Positions 38,941 through 47,636 of a stretch of 64,000 nucleotides of DNA are shown here, piece after piece. Origin of the DNA: Ascidiaceihabitans sp. GTDB lineage: Bacteria; Pseudomonadota; Alphaproteobacteria; Rhodobacterales; Rhodobacteraceae. Both the position numbers and the translations under genes were made by a program. Below the pieces are notes generated by a model. That model had not been told where the DNA came from and made no database searches. It saw only the letters and a list, made by a program, of their open reading frames with translations. Every line of letters begins with the position of its first letter. Position 1 is the stretch's first letter. Location of the stretch: contig JAPKAB010000002.1 in assembly GCA_028825475.1 (NCBI GenBank), forward strand, positions 124,001 through 188,000, written 5' to 3'.

Positions 38941-39501
38941 TTATCCGACCTCTTTCATTACGTTCTGGAGGGAATTGAGCTTCGAGCGGATCGACGTATC
39001 GATCATTTTCGAACCCACTTTAACGACAAGACCGCCGATGAGAGACTCATCCACGGTCGCATTGATGGTTACAGTCTTACCAAGTTTCGCTTTGAGCGTT
39101 TTGGCAAGCTTGTCTGATTGCGCCTTCGTCAGCGCTGAAGCACTGGTGACGTCCGCTGTAACTTCACCGTTGTCTTCAGCAATAGCTTCGCGCAGGGCGA
39201 CAACCAACTGAGGCAATACAAACAAACGACGCTTTGATGCCATCAAGGCCAGCGTGTTGCTCATAATTGGTGAAAGTTTCATCTTCTTCGCGAGGCCGGC
39301 AATTGCTGCACCCTGTTCTTCGCGCGAATAGATAGGAGAATGGATCAGCGCATTAAAGTCGCTGCTGTCTGCCATTGCATCGGACAAAACGCCCAAATCT
39401 GTTTCAATGGCTTTGACCTTCTTGCCGTCTTTGGCAAGGTCGTACACGGCCGTTGCATAACGGCCCGCAATACTTGTGGCAATCGAAGCTGGTTCTGACA
39501 C
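38941..39501 (-). CDS. atpH: ATP synthase F1 delta subunit
   Basis: A 186-residue peripheral-stalk (OSCP-like) subunit joining F1 to the b subunits. N-terminal helix bundle SIAGRYATAVYDLAKDGKK and C-terminal beta domain VTINATVDESLIGGLVVKVG, ending SIRSKLNSLQNVMKEV. The start is taken as the GTG at 39501: AAAGGGTGG lies upstream and the family N-terminus (VSEPASIA) fits; a GTG two codons earlier is in frame. First gene of atpHAGDC. The F0 genes are not in the window, as is usual in alphaproteobacteria, where they lie in a separate operon. Confidence 0.95.
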   Translation of the reverse strand: MSEPASIATSIAGRYATAVYDLAKDGKKVKAIETDLGVLSDAMADSSDFNALIHSPIYSREEQGAAIAGLAKKMKLSPIMSNTLALMASKRRLFVLPQLVVALREAIAEDNGEVTADVTSASALTKAQSDKLAKTLKAKLGKTVTINATVDESLIGGLVVKVGSKMIDTSIRSKLNSLQNVMKEVG

Positions 39502-39784
39502 GTCCACCCTTTCGATGTCATGGCCCTACGTTTCCACCAGATGGTTTGGCGTAAGGGGTTGGATCGCTTCAATACATACTGAAGCGATGAAATCAGGGCG
39601 TACGTAACAGAGGTAATCGCGCCTCGCAACATATCTGTGACATCGCGCTCTTATAGGCTTATTTAATAATTTCAAGGCATTACGCGAGGTGCGACCCTTT
39701 GTGGCAGTATTTTTGTTAGGGTTTTTGTAATTATTTTGTCGAATTGGACGTCGAATCCCCGGAATCTGTTCGATTTTTCGCCAT
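39502..39784 (-). promoter_or_regulatory. atp operon upstream/leader region
   Basis: 283 bases without a gene. They hold a perfect stem-loop ATCGCTTC-N10-GAAGCGAT at 39563-39588, about 60 bases before the GTG of atpH, and further upstream on the minus strand a TATAAG -10-like element followed by AGCGCG (about 39645-39656). The -35 match is poor. The promoter call is tentative; the hairpin would be in the transcript leader. Confidence 0.4.
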
Positions 39785-40327
39785 ATGATTGTAAGCGCCA
39801 CCTCAACAGTAACAAAATCAAGCCTTCGGAACATCCAAATTATTGTACTCGCAAATTCACCATCCTTTCAAATTGGTGCCATTGCCGATGGCGGCGCGGG
39901 AAACGATAGGATTGAGACAAGTACTTATCTCAACAGCGCAGACTCGTTTGACACCTTAACCGGTGGCAACGGCGAAGACCGTTTCGAATTGCTTTTCGCA
40001 GGTTTGGAATTTGACAGCGACTTTCCTGATCAAGGTGTCGTGACCACGATCACCGATTTTGTCCCTGGCGAAGATGTGCTTGTCCTGCCGCTCGAGATCA
40101 ACACCGCAGGTAGTGGCGGCGATGCACCTATCACTTTCGAAATCGTTCAAGCTGATGATGACAGTTATACTGATGTGATTTTTTCAGCTTTAGACCCAGC
40201 AGCGACATCAACAGAAACTGCAATCACATCGACAGCAACAATACGTTTGTTGGGCACCACCAATTTGACGATTGCTGATGTCATTCAAGCCAATCTTGAA
40301 AGCTCGAGTTTCGACTTTCTTTATTAA
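39785..40327 (+). CDS. RTX-like calcium-binding fragment
   Basis: A 180-residue acidic frame. ADGGAGNDRIETSTYLNS and LTGGNGEDRFELLF (residues about 34-72) are one and a half copies of the RTX nonapeptide (GGxGxDx), followed by VTTITDFVPGEDVLVLPLEI, the layout seen after RTX blocks in large secreted proteins. There is no signal peptide, no N-terminal effector domain and too few repeats to form a beta-roll. The frame is closed upstream by a stop at 39728. It is most simply the 3' remnant of a larger RTX gene, though expression as a small secreted calcium-binding protein cannot be excluded. No clear ribosome site. Confidence 0.5.
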   Translation: MIVSATSTVTKSSLRNIQIIVLANSPSFQIGAIADGGAGNDRIETSTYLNSADSFDTLTGGNGEDRFELLFAGLEFDSDFPDQGVVTTITDFVPGEDVLVLPLEINTAGSGGDAPITFEIVQADDDSYTDVIFSALDPAATSTETAITSTATIRLLGTTNLTIADVIQANLESSSFDFLY

Positions 40328-40388
40328 AAACCTCTGATTTGGACGGCGGCAATTAACCCTTTTTCGGGTGATTGGGTTGTTAAATCGT

Positions 40389-40499
40389 CAAACTGTACAA
40401 AACTGCCCCCAATCTGCACAGTCTTGCGCAAAACCTACGGTTTTGGGCAAAATAACCCTCACCAAACTGCGCAATTTGGTGGTGCATCTGTACAGTTTG
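40389..40499. repeat. multi-branched nested palindrome (possible structured RNA or mobile palindrome)
   Basis: Outer arms CAAACTGTACA (40389-40399) and TGTACAGTTTG (40489-40499) are exact complements. Between them lie two independent hairpins: CAAAACC-TAC-GGTTTTG (40429-40445, extended by TTGC/GCAA across a G-G mismatch to 40424-40450) and CACCAAA-N8-TTTGGTG (40460-40481). The whole can fold into a branched junction. It sits in the gap between two convergent genes. No U-rich tail, so a plain terminator is unlikely. Confidence 0.6.
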
Positions 40500-40562
40500 C
40501 ACTTGTTTTGGACCATTCGCTGGCCTCACAGGAACAGCATTCCTCAGGTTAACACAGCGCCC

Positions 40563-41303
40563 TTAGGTCGGTTCGACCACCGGCGTGCCCAACCCTTCAA
40601 GCACGTTAATCGCACGTCTTTGGCGCGCAACTGTACCCTTTGGCGGATACACTTGTTTGGTCGCTTCAACCATCACCGCACCACCGGCAACCATAGCTGG
40701 CATATGCACCCCAATCCGCTCAAACATGGGTGCCGATTTCATCCAAATTCGCTTACCTGACGGCAACTGATACAACGCACCCATATGCCGTTCTGGCACG
40801 AACTGGTGCCGCCGCAACTCAGCCTCTAACTGCCCCACAGAATAAGGCCGCCCATAGCCAAAAGGCGTACCATCGCGCCGTGCCCAAACCCCTGCCCGAT
40901 TGGGTACGATGAACAGCACTTTGCCCCCCGGCCCCAAGACACGCCAGCATTCTTCAAGCAGGTCAAAAGAATGATGAGAGGTTTCAAGGCCGTGTAAAAC
41001 AACAAGTTTATCAACATGCCCTGTTTCGATCGGCCACCGTGTTTCCTCGGTCAGCACTGACACATTGGGTTCATTGGCTGGCCACGGCATCACGCCTTGG
41101 GGTCCCGGCATAAGCGCTATAACCCGTCGCGCATCCTCAAGGTATGGGCGCAATAGAGGGGCCGCAAAACCATAACCTACAACGGTTTGCCCCTTTGCCT
41201 CGGGCCAGATGTTCAACATCTGTGTGCGCAACGATTTCTGCGCCGCACGCCCAAGCGTACTGCGGTAATAGAAGTTCCTCAAATCTTGTACATCAAGGTG
41301 CAT
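40563..41303 (-). CDS. class I SAM-dependent methyltransferase
   Basis: A 246-residue cytosolic protein of the methyltransferase-11 type. The SAM pocket is degenerate-looking but recognisable (TVVGYGFAAPLLRPYLEDA), followed by ARRVIALMPGPQGVMPWP and the motif-IV/V stretch SFDLLEECWRVLGPGGKVLFIV. Near-identical layouts are widespread in Rhodobacterales; no substrate is known. ATG at 41303 is preferred (GGGGAAG upstream) over an in-frame GTG at 41312. Divergent from gloB with 73 bases between. Confidence 0.82.
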   Translation of the reverse strand: MHLDVQDLRNFYYRSTLGRAAQKSLRTQMLNIWPEAKGQTVVGYGFAAPLLRPYLEDARRVIALMPGPQGVMPWPANEPNVSVLTEETRWPIETGHVDKLVVLHGLETSHHSFDLLEECWRVLGPGGKVLFIVPNRAGVWARRDGTPFGYGRPYSVGQLEAELRRHQFVPERHMGALYQLPSGKRIWMKSAPMFERIGVHMPAMVAGGAVMVEATKQVYPPKGTVARQRRAINVLEGLGTPVVEPT

Positions 41304-41376
41304 TGCAGACACTTCCCCAATAGGTCAAATTAGGATCAAATCACCTTGCAGTGTAACAACCATCAGGTAAATGGCC

Positions 41377-42144
41377 ATGCCCCTTGAGATCGTCACAATC
41401 CCATGCCTTCAAGACAACTATGCGTATCTGATCCATGATGCTGCAAGTGGCCAAACTGCCCTTGTCGATGTGCCAGAAGCATCACCCATCATGGCCGAAT
41501 TAAGTCAACGAGGCTGGGCACTTAGCGAAGTTTGGATCACGCATCACCACCCGGATCACGTCGATGGGCTGCCAGAAGTTCTGGCGCAGTATCCGGCAAA
41601 AGTTGTGGGCTCCAAGGGCGATGCCCACCGCCTACCACCACTGGATATGGCTGTGGCGGATGCTGACAATTTCAGCTTTGGTGGCGAAACGGTTCAGGTC
41701 TTGGACATGTCTGGCCACACCATCGACCACATCGCATTCTATCTGCCAGAATCTGATGCGTTTTTCACGGCTGACAGCCTAATGGTGATGGGCTGCGGAC
41801 GCCTGTTTGAAGGCACACCTGCACAGATGTATTTGAGCCTACAAAAAACTGCTGAAATGCCCCCCCAAACCCGCATCTATTCAGGCCACGAATACACCGC
41901 CAGCAACGCCTCTTTTGCCACAACGGTTGATCCTGCTAATCCGGCACTTATATTGCGTATCACGGACATTGAATACAAACGCGCAAATGGACTGCCAACC
42001 ATCCCATCAACTTTGGAATTAGAACGTGAAACCAACCCATTCTTGCGGGCGGACAACCCCGAAATCCAAGAACACCTAAACCTAACCGGCGCATCCCACA
42101 TTGATGTCTTCACTGAGATTCGCGCCCGTAAAGATAGGTTTTGA
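41377..42144 (+). CDS. gloB: hydroxyacylglutathione hydrolase (glyoxalase II)
   Basis: A 255-residue metallo-beta-lactamase-fold enzyme hydrolysing S-lactoylglutathione to lactate and glutathione. The metal motif ITHHHPDHVDG (H56, H58, D60, H61), LDMSGHTIDHIAFY, DSLMVMGCGRLFEG and YSGHEYTASNA are the classic glyoxalase II ligands and substrate residues. ATG at 41377 is chosen because AGG sits nine bases before it; the ATG two codons upstream is too close. The only glyoxalase II-type gene in the window. Confidence 0.95.
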   Translation: MPLEIVTIPCLQDNYAYLIHDAASGQTALVDVPEASPIMAELSQRGWALSEVWITHHHPDHVDGLPEVLAQYPAKVVGSKGDAHRLPPLDMAVADADNFSFGGETVQVLDMSGHTIDHIAFYLPESDAFFTADSLMVMGCGRLFEGTPAQMYLSLQKTAEMPPQTRIYSGHEYTASNASFATTVDPANPALILRITDIEYKRANGLPTIPSTLELERETNPFLRADNPEIQEHLNLTGASHIDVFTEIRARKDRF

Positions 42145-42316
42145 CGAAAACTTGATAGCAGGTTGATCAATTATATCGGCTTTTCAGGCCCTTTTGTAAA
42201 AGAAAGCACTTGAAGCTGGCCACCGATCAACCAAACTCTAACTGTATAATGCCACGGATGGTTCAGCCGCGAGATTGCTCGCATCCCTAAACCGCCCCGA
42301 TCGACAGGAGCACAAC

Positions 42317-44638
42317 GTGCCTTCATTTTCGACCACACTAGAAAAAGCCATCCACGCAGCACTTGCGCTGGCAAATGATCGTCATCACGAGTTCGCAACA
42401 CTCGAGCATCTATTGCTGACGTTGCTGGATGAACCAGATGCGAAAAAAGTGATGCAGGCCTGTTCTGTTGACGCCGACGAACTGCGCGGTGCGCTTGTTA
42501 AGTTCGTCGACGAAGAACTGGCAAATCTGATCACAGATATTGATGGTTCTGAAGCTGTGCCAACGGCTGCGTTCCAACGTGTTATCCAACGCGCGGCAAT
42601 CCATGTTCAGTCATCGGGCCGTACAGAAGTCACAGGTGCCAATGTCATCGTTGCCATCTTTGCAGAACGTGAATCAAACGCGGCCTTCTTCCTGCAAGAG
42701 CAGGACATGACACGTTATGACGCTGTCAATTTTATCGCCCACGGCGTGGCCAAAGATCCCGAGTACGGTGAAGAACGTGCCGTTTCAGGAACCCCTGACG
42801 GTCTGGACGATGATCTAGGCGTCACGGACGGCGAGAAGAAAGAAAGCGCACTCGAAAAGTACTGCGTAGACTTGAACGTGAAATCACGTGAGGGCGACAT
42901 TGATCCATTGATCGGGCGCGACAGCGAAGTGGAACGTTGTATTCAAGTGCTTTGCCGTCGCCGTAAAAATAACCCGCTTTTGGTTGGTGATCCAGGCGTT
43001 GGAAAAACAGCGATTGCAGAGGGCCTTGCCCGTAAGATCGTTGCGGGAGAGACACCTGAAGTACTATCTGAAACCACCATCTTTTCCCTCGATATGGGCG
43101 CACTGCTTGCAGGTACGCGTTACCGCGGTGACTTTGAAGAGCGTCTAAAAGCAGTCGTGACTGAGCTAGAAGCACATGACGACGCGGTGCTATTCATCGA
43201 TGAAATCCACACTGTTATTGGCGCTGGTGCCACATCGGGTGGGGCAATGGACGCCTCTAATTTGTTAAAGCCTGCTCTTGCCGGTGGGAAACTACGCACG
43301 ATGGGTTCAACGACCTATCAAGAGTTCCGCCAGCACTTTGAGAAGGATCGCGCCTTAAGCCGTCGTTTCCAGAAGATCGACGTGAATGAGCCATCCGTTG
43401 AGGATGCCGTGAAAATCCTGCGTGGTATCAAATCGTATTTTGAGGACCATCACTCGGTCAAATATACTGCTGATGCGATCAAATCGTCTGTTGAGTTGGC
43501 TGCCCGTTATATCAACGATCGCAAATTGCCAGACAGCGCAATTGACGTGATCGACGAGGCAGGTGCTGCACAGCATTTGATCCCCGCCGCAAAACGCCGC
43601 AAGACAATTGGTATCAAAGAGGTCGAAGCCGTTGTGGCCAAGATCGCGCGCATCCCGCCAAAAAGCGTCTCCAAAGACGATGCCGTTGTATTGCGCGATC
43701 TAGAGACATCGTTAAAACGCGTTGTCTTTGGTCAGGACAAGGCAATCGAAGCACTGTCCAGCGCGATCAAACTTGCACGCGCCGGCCTGCGTGAACCAGA
43801 AAAGCCAATCGGTAATTATCTTTTTGCTGGCCCAACGGGTGTTGGTAAAACCGAGGTCGCCAAACAGCTTGCAGATACACTTGGCGTTGAACTCCTGCGT
43901 TTTGACATGTCGGAATATATGGAAAAGCACGCCGTTTCACGTCTGATTGGCGCTCCTCCCGGCTATGTCGGCTTTGACCAAGGCGGCATGTTAACGGACG
44001 GTATCGATCAACATCCGCATTGCGTGCTGTTGCTTGATGAAATGGAAAAAGCGCATCCTGATGTTTACAATATCCTGCTCCAAGTTATGGACCACGGTAA
44101 GCTGACGGATCACAACGGCAGAACCGTTGATTTCCGCAATGTGGTCCTAATCATGACGTCGAATGCCGGGGCAGCAGAGCAAGCGAAAGAGGCCATAGGC
44201 TTTGGTCGCGACAGCCGTGTTGGCGAAGACACTGCAGCGATCGAGCGGACATTTACACCCGAATTCCGCAACCGTCTGGATGCGGTCATCAGCTTCTCTC
44301 GTCTTCCGAAAGAGGTCATCAATCAGGTCGTTGAGAAGTTTGTTCTACAACTTGAAGCGCAGTTGATGGATCGCAACGTGACGATTGAACTGACCAAAGC
44401 AGCCGCTGCTTGGTTGGGTGATCGCGGCTATGATGAGAAAATGGGTGCGCGGCCACTTGGGCGCGTCATTCAAGAACACATTAAGAAACCACTGGCCGAG
44501 GAGCTATTGTTTGGCAAATTGACCAAAGGTGGTGTTGTCAAAGTTGGCGTTAAGGGTCGGGAGTTGGACATCAAGATCGAAGGTTTGGCCAAACCACGCA
44601 TTTCTGGTGACAAGCCACCTTTGCTCACCGCAGAATGA
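42317..44638 (+). CDS. clpA: ATP-dependent Clp protease ATP-binding subunit ClpA
   Basis: A 773-residue Hsp100 unfoldase feeding substrates to ClpP. Clp_N repeat domain (about 1-145, starting PSFSTTLEKAIHAALALAN), first AAA module with Walker A GDPGVGKT (about 224-231), second AAA module with GPTGVGKT (about 505-512), and a ClpP-docking loop of the IGF type (EAIGFGRDSR, about 625-634). A GTG at 42317 is taken as start because ACAGGAG precedes it and it matches the family N-terminus. No clpS lies upstream in this window. Overlaps the next gene by four bases (ATGA). Confidence 0.96.
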   Translation: MPSFSTTLEKAIHAALALANDRHHEFATLEHLLLTLLDEPDAKKVMQACSVDADELRGALVKFVDEELANLITDIDGSEAVPTAAFQRVIQRAAIHVQSSGRTEVTGANVIVAIFAERESNAAFFLQEQDMTRYDAVNFIAHGVAKDPEYGEERAVSGTPDGLDDDLGVTDGEKKESALEKYCVDLNVKSREGDIDPLIGRDSEVERCIQVLCRRRKNNPLLVGDPGVGKTAIAEGLARKIVAGETPEVLSETTIFSLDMGALLAGTRYRGDFEERLKAVVTELEAHDDAVLFIDEIHTVIGAGATSGGAMDASNLLKPALAGGKLRTMGSTTYQEFRQHFEKDRALSRRFQKIDVNEPSVEDAVKILRGIKSYFEDHHSVKYTADAIKSSVELAARYINDRKLPDSAIDVIDEAGAAQHLIPAAKRRKTIGIKEVEAVVAKIARIPPKSVSKDDAVVLRDLETSLKRVVFGQDKAIEALSSAIKLARAGLREPEKPIGNYLFAGPTGVGKTEVAKQLADTLGVELLRFDMSEYMEKHAVSRLIGAPPGYVGFDQGGMLTDGIDQHPHCVLLLDEMEKAHPDVYNILLQVMDHGKLTDHNGRTVDFRNVVLIMTSNAGAAEQAKEAIGFGRDSRVGEDTAAIERTFTPEFRNRLDAVISFSRLPKEVINQVVEKFVLQLEAQLMDRNVTIELTKAAAAWLGDRGYDEKMGARPLGRVIQEHIKKPLAEELLFGKLTKGGVVKVGVKGRELDIKIEGLAKPRISGDKPPLLTAE

Positions 44639-45609
44639 TCCGCGCGTGCCTCACAGCCGTCGCAGCCCTTTACGCCGCGACTACGGCTGTTGGGGCACAA
44701 GAGTTGGTCCTATCGTCCCCCGTTGATTGTTCACTGGGAGACGATTGCTACATCCAGCAATATGTTGATCACACGGATGGTGAAGGTGTATCCGACTTTC
44801 GCTGCTCAACCCTCAGCTATGACGGTCATAAAGGCACCGATTTCGCGCTCCGCACATTGGAACAAATGCGTGCTGGGGTAGACGTGGTAGCGTCTGCGAA
44901 AGGAACCGTGATGGGAACCCGCAATAGCGTTGATGACGTCCTTTACACCGCCAAGAATGCTACTAATGTTAAGGGTAAAGAATGTGGAAATGGCCTAGTT
45001 ATCCGCCACGAATATGGCTGGGAAACCCAATACTGCCATATGAAAAAGGGATCAATACAGGTTAAAACCGGTGAAATTGTTGAGGCTGGTAGCGTGCTAG
45101 GTCAAATTGGCCTCAGTGGCCGCACCCAATTTCCCCATGTTCACCTTTCGGTTCGTAAAGATGGTAAAGTGATCGATCCGTTTGATCCTGACGGCAGCGT
45201 TACATGCGGCGAACCTGACGAAGACACCCTTTGGAGCGAACCACTGCCGTACCGCGCAGGTGCCGTTCTATATGCCGCGTTTGCCGATCATGTCCCAGCA
45301 TTTGAAGATGTAAAATCGGGGCGCGCCGCCGCACAAAGCCTGCCTGTTGACGCGCCCGCGATCGTTGTTTTTGGCTTTGGTTTTGGTGCTAAGAAAGGCG
45401 ATCAAATGCGCCTTATCTTAGAAGGGCCGACTGGGATCATGTTGAACAAAACGGTCCTCATCAAAAAAAACAAGGCGCAGCTGTTCCGCGCAATTGGAAA
45501 ACGTCTGACCAAAGACAGCTGGCCAAGGGGGATGTATTTTGGATCAGTCTCTTTGGTGCGTGATGGCGATGTCATCAGCACGGAAAAGACCAAAATTGCT
45601 GTCGAATAG
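44635..45609 (+). CDS. secreted M23 family peptidase
   Basis: A 324-residue periplasmic protein with signal peptide MIRACLTAVAALYAATTAVG (cleavage near AQE, 21-23). The LytM/M23 zinc site is complete: DGHKGTDFAL (H65, D69), the mid-domain YCHMKKG (H135) and FPHVHLSV (H168, H170). A peptidoglycan endopeptidase or related cell-wall role is expected. The C-terminal 120 residues are a beta-rich domain of unknown type. Translational coupling to clpA by a four-base overlap is unusual given their different compartments. Confidence 0.9.
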   Translation: MIRACLTAVAALYAATTAVGAQELVLSSPVDCSLGDDCYIQQYVDHTDGEGVSDFRCSTLSYDGHKGTDFALRTLEQMRAGVDVVASAKGTVMGTRNSVDDVLYTAKNATNVKGKECGNGLVIRHEYGWETQYCHMKKGSIQVKTGEIVEAGSVLGQIGLSGRTQFPHVHLSVRKDGKVIDPFDPDGSVTCGEPDEDTLWSEPLPYRAGAVLYAAFADHVPAFEDVKSGRAAAQSLPVDAPAIVVFGFGFGAKKGDQMRLILEGPTGIMLNKTVLIKKNKAQLFRAIGKRLTKDSWPRGMYFGSVSLVRDGDVISTEKTKIAVE

Positions 45610-45614
45610 CCCAG

Positions 45615-47636
45615 TTATTTTTCAGTAAACTTCAACTCAATCCGGCGATTTTGCGCGCGCGCTTCAGGCGTGTCTGCGCGATTGATTGGCTGATACTGAC
45701 CAAAACCGTTTGCGGCCAATCGGCTGGGCGGGATGGCCAAGAAATTCGCCATGTATTTCACAACCGACAATGCACGTGCTTGGCTAAGTTCCCAGTTGTC
45801 CGCAAATTCACCCAAGCCGGATAATGGCACGTTGTCAGTGTGTCCATCTACGCGGATGACCCAATCGATTTCTGGCGGAATTTCATCTGCAATTCCACGT
45901 AAAATTGCGGCGATTTTCGCAATCTCACCTTCACCCAATGGCGATAGTTGCGCTCCGCCAGGTGGAAACAGAACCTCGGAGGAGAACACAAATCGATCTC
46001 CTTCGATCCGCACGCCTTCTTGAGTTCCCAACAAATCGCGCAGACGTCCGAAAAATTCGGAACGGTATTGTGCCAAATCTTTTGTTTCTGCTTCAAGCCG
46101 CTTGCGCTCTTGCTCTTCAAGCACACGACGGCGGCGTTCTTCGGCGACCGCACGGGCAAGCGCTGTGTTTAGATCAGACCCAAGTGATTGCAATTGAACC
46201 TGAGCGTCTTGATCGCGTCGCTCTGCTAGGTTGAGAAGGCCGCTTAGCTCCTTAAGCTGCGTGCGCAAGGCCGCTACTTGCTGGTTCAGCAACTCAGTCT
46301 GGCGTTGGGCCGCAGCGCTGGTCGCACGCTCCTGAGATAGGGTGGTTTTAGCATTCTCAAGCAGCAGTGCCTGTTGTTCTGTGGCAGACAGCAGATCGCG
46401 CGATGTTTGCTCGGACTGCAATTTGGCAGCCAACGCCGCGGTAAGTTGCTTGCGCACCTCATCCTCATTTATGGCCGCAGTATTCAGCGACTGTTCCGCA
46501 ACTAGTTTGGCAGCCAAAGCCGCAGTTAGGCGCGCCTGAACCTCCTCAGAGGTTTCATCCCGTGACGCCACTTGTGCTTGAAAATCCGCAATTTGCTGGC
46601 CAGCTGCCGCCAATTGCACCTTAAGCTCCGCTGCACTTTGGTCTGTTAGGCCAAGTTGGGTCCGCAGATTATCAGCATCGCTTTGCGCCGCGCGTAAATC
46701 AGCTTGTAGGGTTTGACTTTGTGATGTGCCCGCCTCAACTTGAGACAACAAAGCAACCAACTGGGCGTTAAGATCACCTTCGGCAGCGCGCGCAGCAGCA
46801 AGTAGTGTCAGGGTTTCCTCAGCTTCGCGGCGCTTGGCTTCAAGCGACAGTGTCATTGCTGTCAATTCAGCATCCGCATTTTCAAGGCGATTTCGCAGTG
46901 CTTCGGCAGCGGCGGCCTCAACCAACTTAGCGGCTTCTTCTTCGCTCAGCGCGTCTGCAGTCGTCGCAAGCTGTTGTTCAAGCGCAATCACGCGATCTCC
47001 AGTTTGTGCACTTTGCAATTGAAGGTCTGCAATCAATGCCTCTAAAGCTTCACGTTTACTTGCTGCCAATCTTGCCGCTTCGCTTTGAGCGTCGATTTCG
47101 CTTCGGTTTGAGGCCAAAGCGAGGTTTAGCGCCTCTTGCTCAGATAGAAGGCGGGTCTGTTCCGTTTCAAGGCGCGATTGTTCCGTTTCGAGTGCGGCAA
47201 TAGTTCCAAGCGCGTCTTCACGTTGCGCCAAAAAGCCCGCCACCTGCGCTTCAAATGCGGTGATCTGATTGCCAGCTTCAGCTAGTTTTTGGGCTTGAGT
47301 GTCACGCTCGGCCGTCAGCGTCGCAATAACATTCGCCTGAACATTGGCTTGGTCGCGTGCTTCATTGAGCGTCGCATTAAGCGCATTTACACGCGCGTCC
47401 AATTGATTGCCGCGCCGTTCTTCCAATCCTAAGGCTTGCGCCAATGCGGCGACTTCGCCAGCAAGATCATTCAATTCAACTTCTTGGCCCGAAATAGTCT
47501 CACGCAGAACAAATTGAACCACCATAAAGATGGTCAAAACGAACATCAGGACCAACAAAAGGCCTGTCATTGCATCCACAAAGCCCGGCCAAATCGACGC
47601 CTGGAACCGTGCGCCCGTGCGTCGTGATAAGGCCAT
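45615..47636 (-). CDS. MotB/ZorB-like OmpA-domain protein with long coiled coil
   Basis: A 673-residue inner-membrane protein. One N-terminal helix (about 20-45, FVDAMTGLLLVLMFVLTIFM) carries Asp21 in the position of the MotB/ZorB proton-carrying Asp. About 47-500 is a continuous coiled coil full of Ala, Gln, Leu and Glu, far longer than in flagellar MotB. The C-terminus (about 545-670) is an OmpA/MotB peptidoglycan-binding domain (RVDGHTDNVPL, ELSQARALSVVKYM, NGFGQYQPI). Starts one base inside the stop of the upstream MotA-like gene (TAATG), so the two are an operon. Likely the stator ion-channel partner and cell-wall anchor. No flagellar or Tol genes nearby. Confidence 0.88.
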   Translation of the reverse strand: MALSRRTGARFQASIWPGFVDAMTGLLLVLMFVLTIFMVVQFVLRETISGQEVELNDLAGEVAALAQALGLEERRGNQLDARVNALNATLNEARDQANVQANVIATLTAERDTQAQKLAEAGNQITAFEAQVAGFLAQREDALGTIAALETEQSRLETEQTRLLSEQEALNLALASNRSEIDAQSEAARLAASKREALEALIADLQLQSAQTGDRVIALEQQLATTADALSEEEAAKLVEAAAAEALRNRLENADAELTAMTLSLEAKRREAEETLTLLAAARAAEGDLNAQLVALLSQVEAGTSQSQTLQADLRAAQSDADNLRTQLGLTDQSAAELKVQLAAAGQQIADFQAQVASRDETSEEVQARLTAALAAKLVAEQSLNTAAINEDEVRKQLTAALAAKLQSEQTSRDLLSATEQQALLLENAKTTLSQERATSAAAQRQTELLNQQVAALRTQLKELSGLLNLAERRDQDAQVQLQSLGSDLNTALARAVAEERRRRVLEEQERKRLEAETKDLAQYRSEFFGRLRDLLGTQEGVRIEGDRFVFSSEVLFPPGGAQLSPLGEGEIAKIAAILRGIADEIPPEIDWVIRVDGHTDNVPLSGLGEFADNWELSQARALSVVKYMANFLAIPPSRLAANGFGQYQPINRADTPEARAQNRRIELKFTEK

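Noticed and set aside
40328-40562. Ordinary terminator pair for the convergent genes
   Set aside because: The hairpins at 40424-40481 lack T tracts on either strand and are enclosed by a further long-range inverted repeat, so a simple terminator does not explain them.
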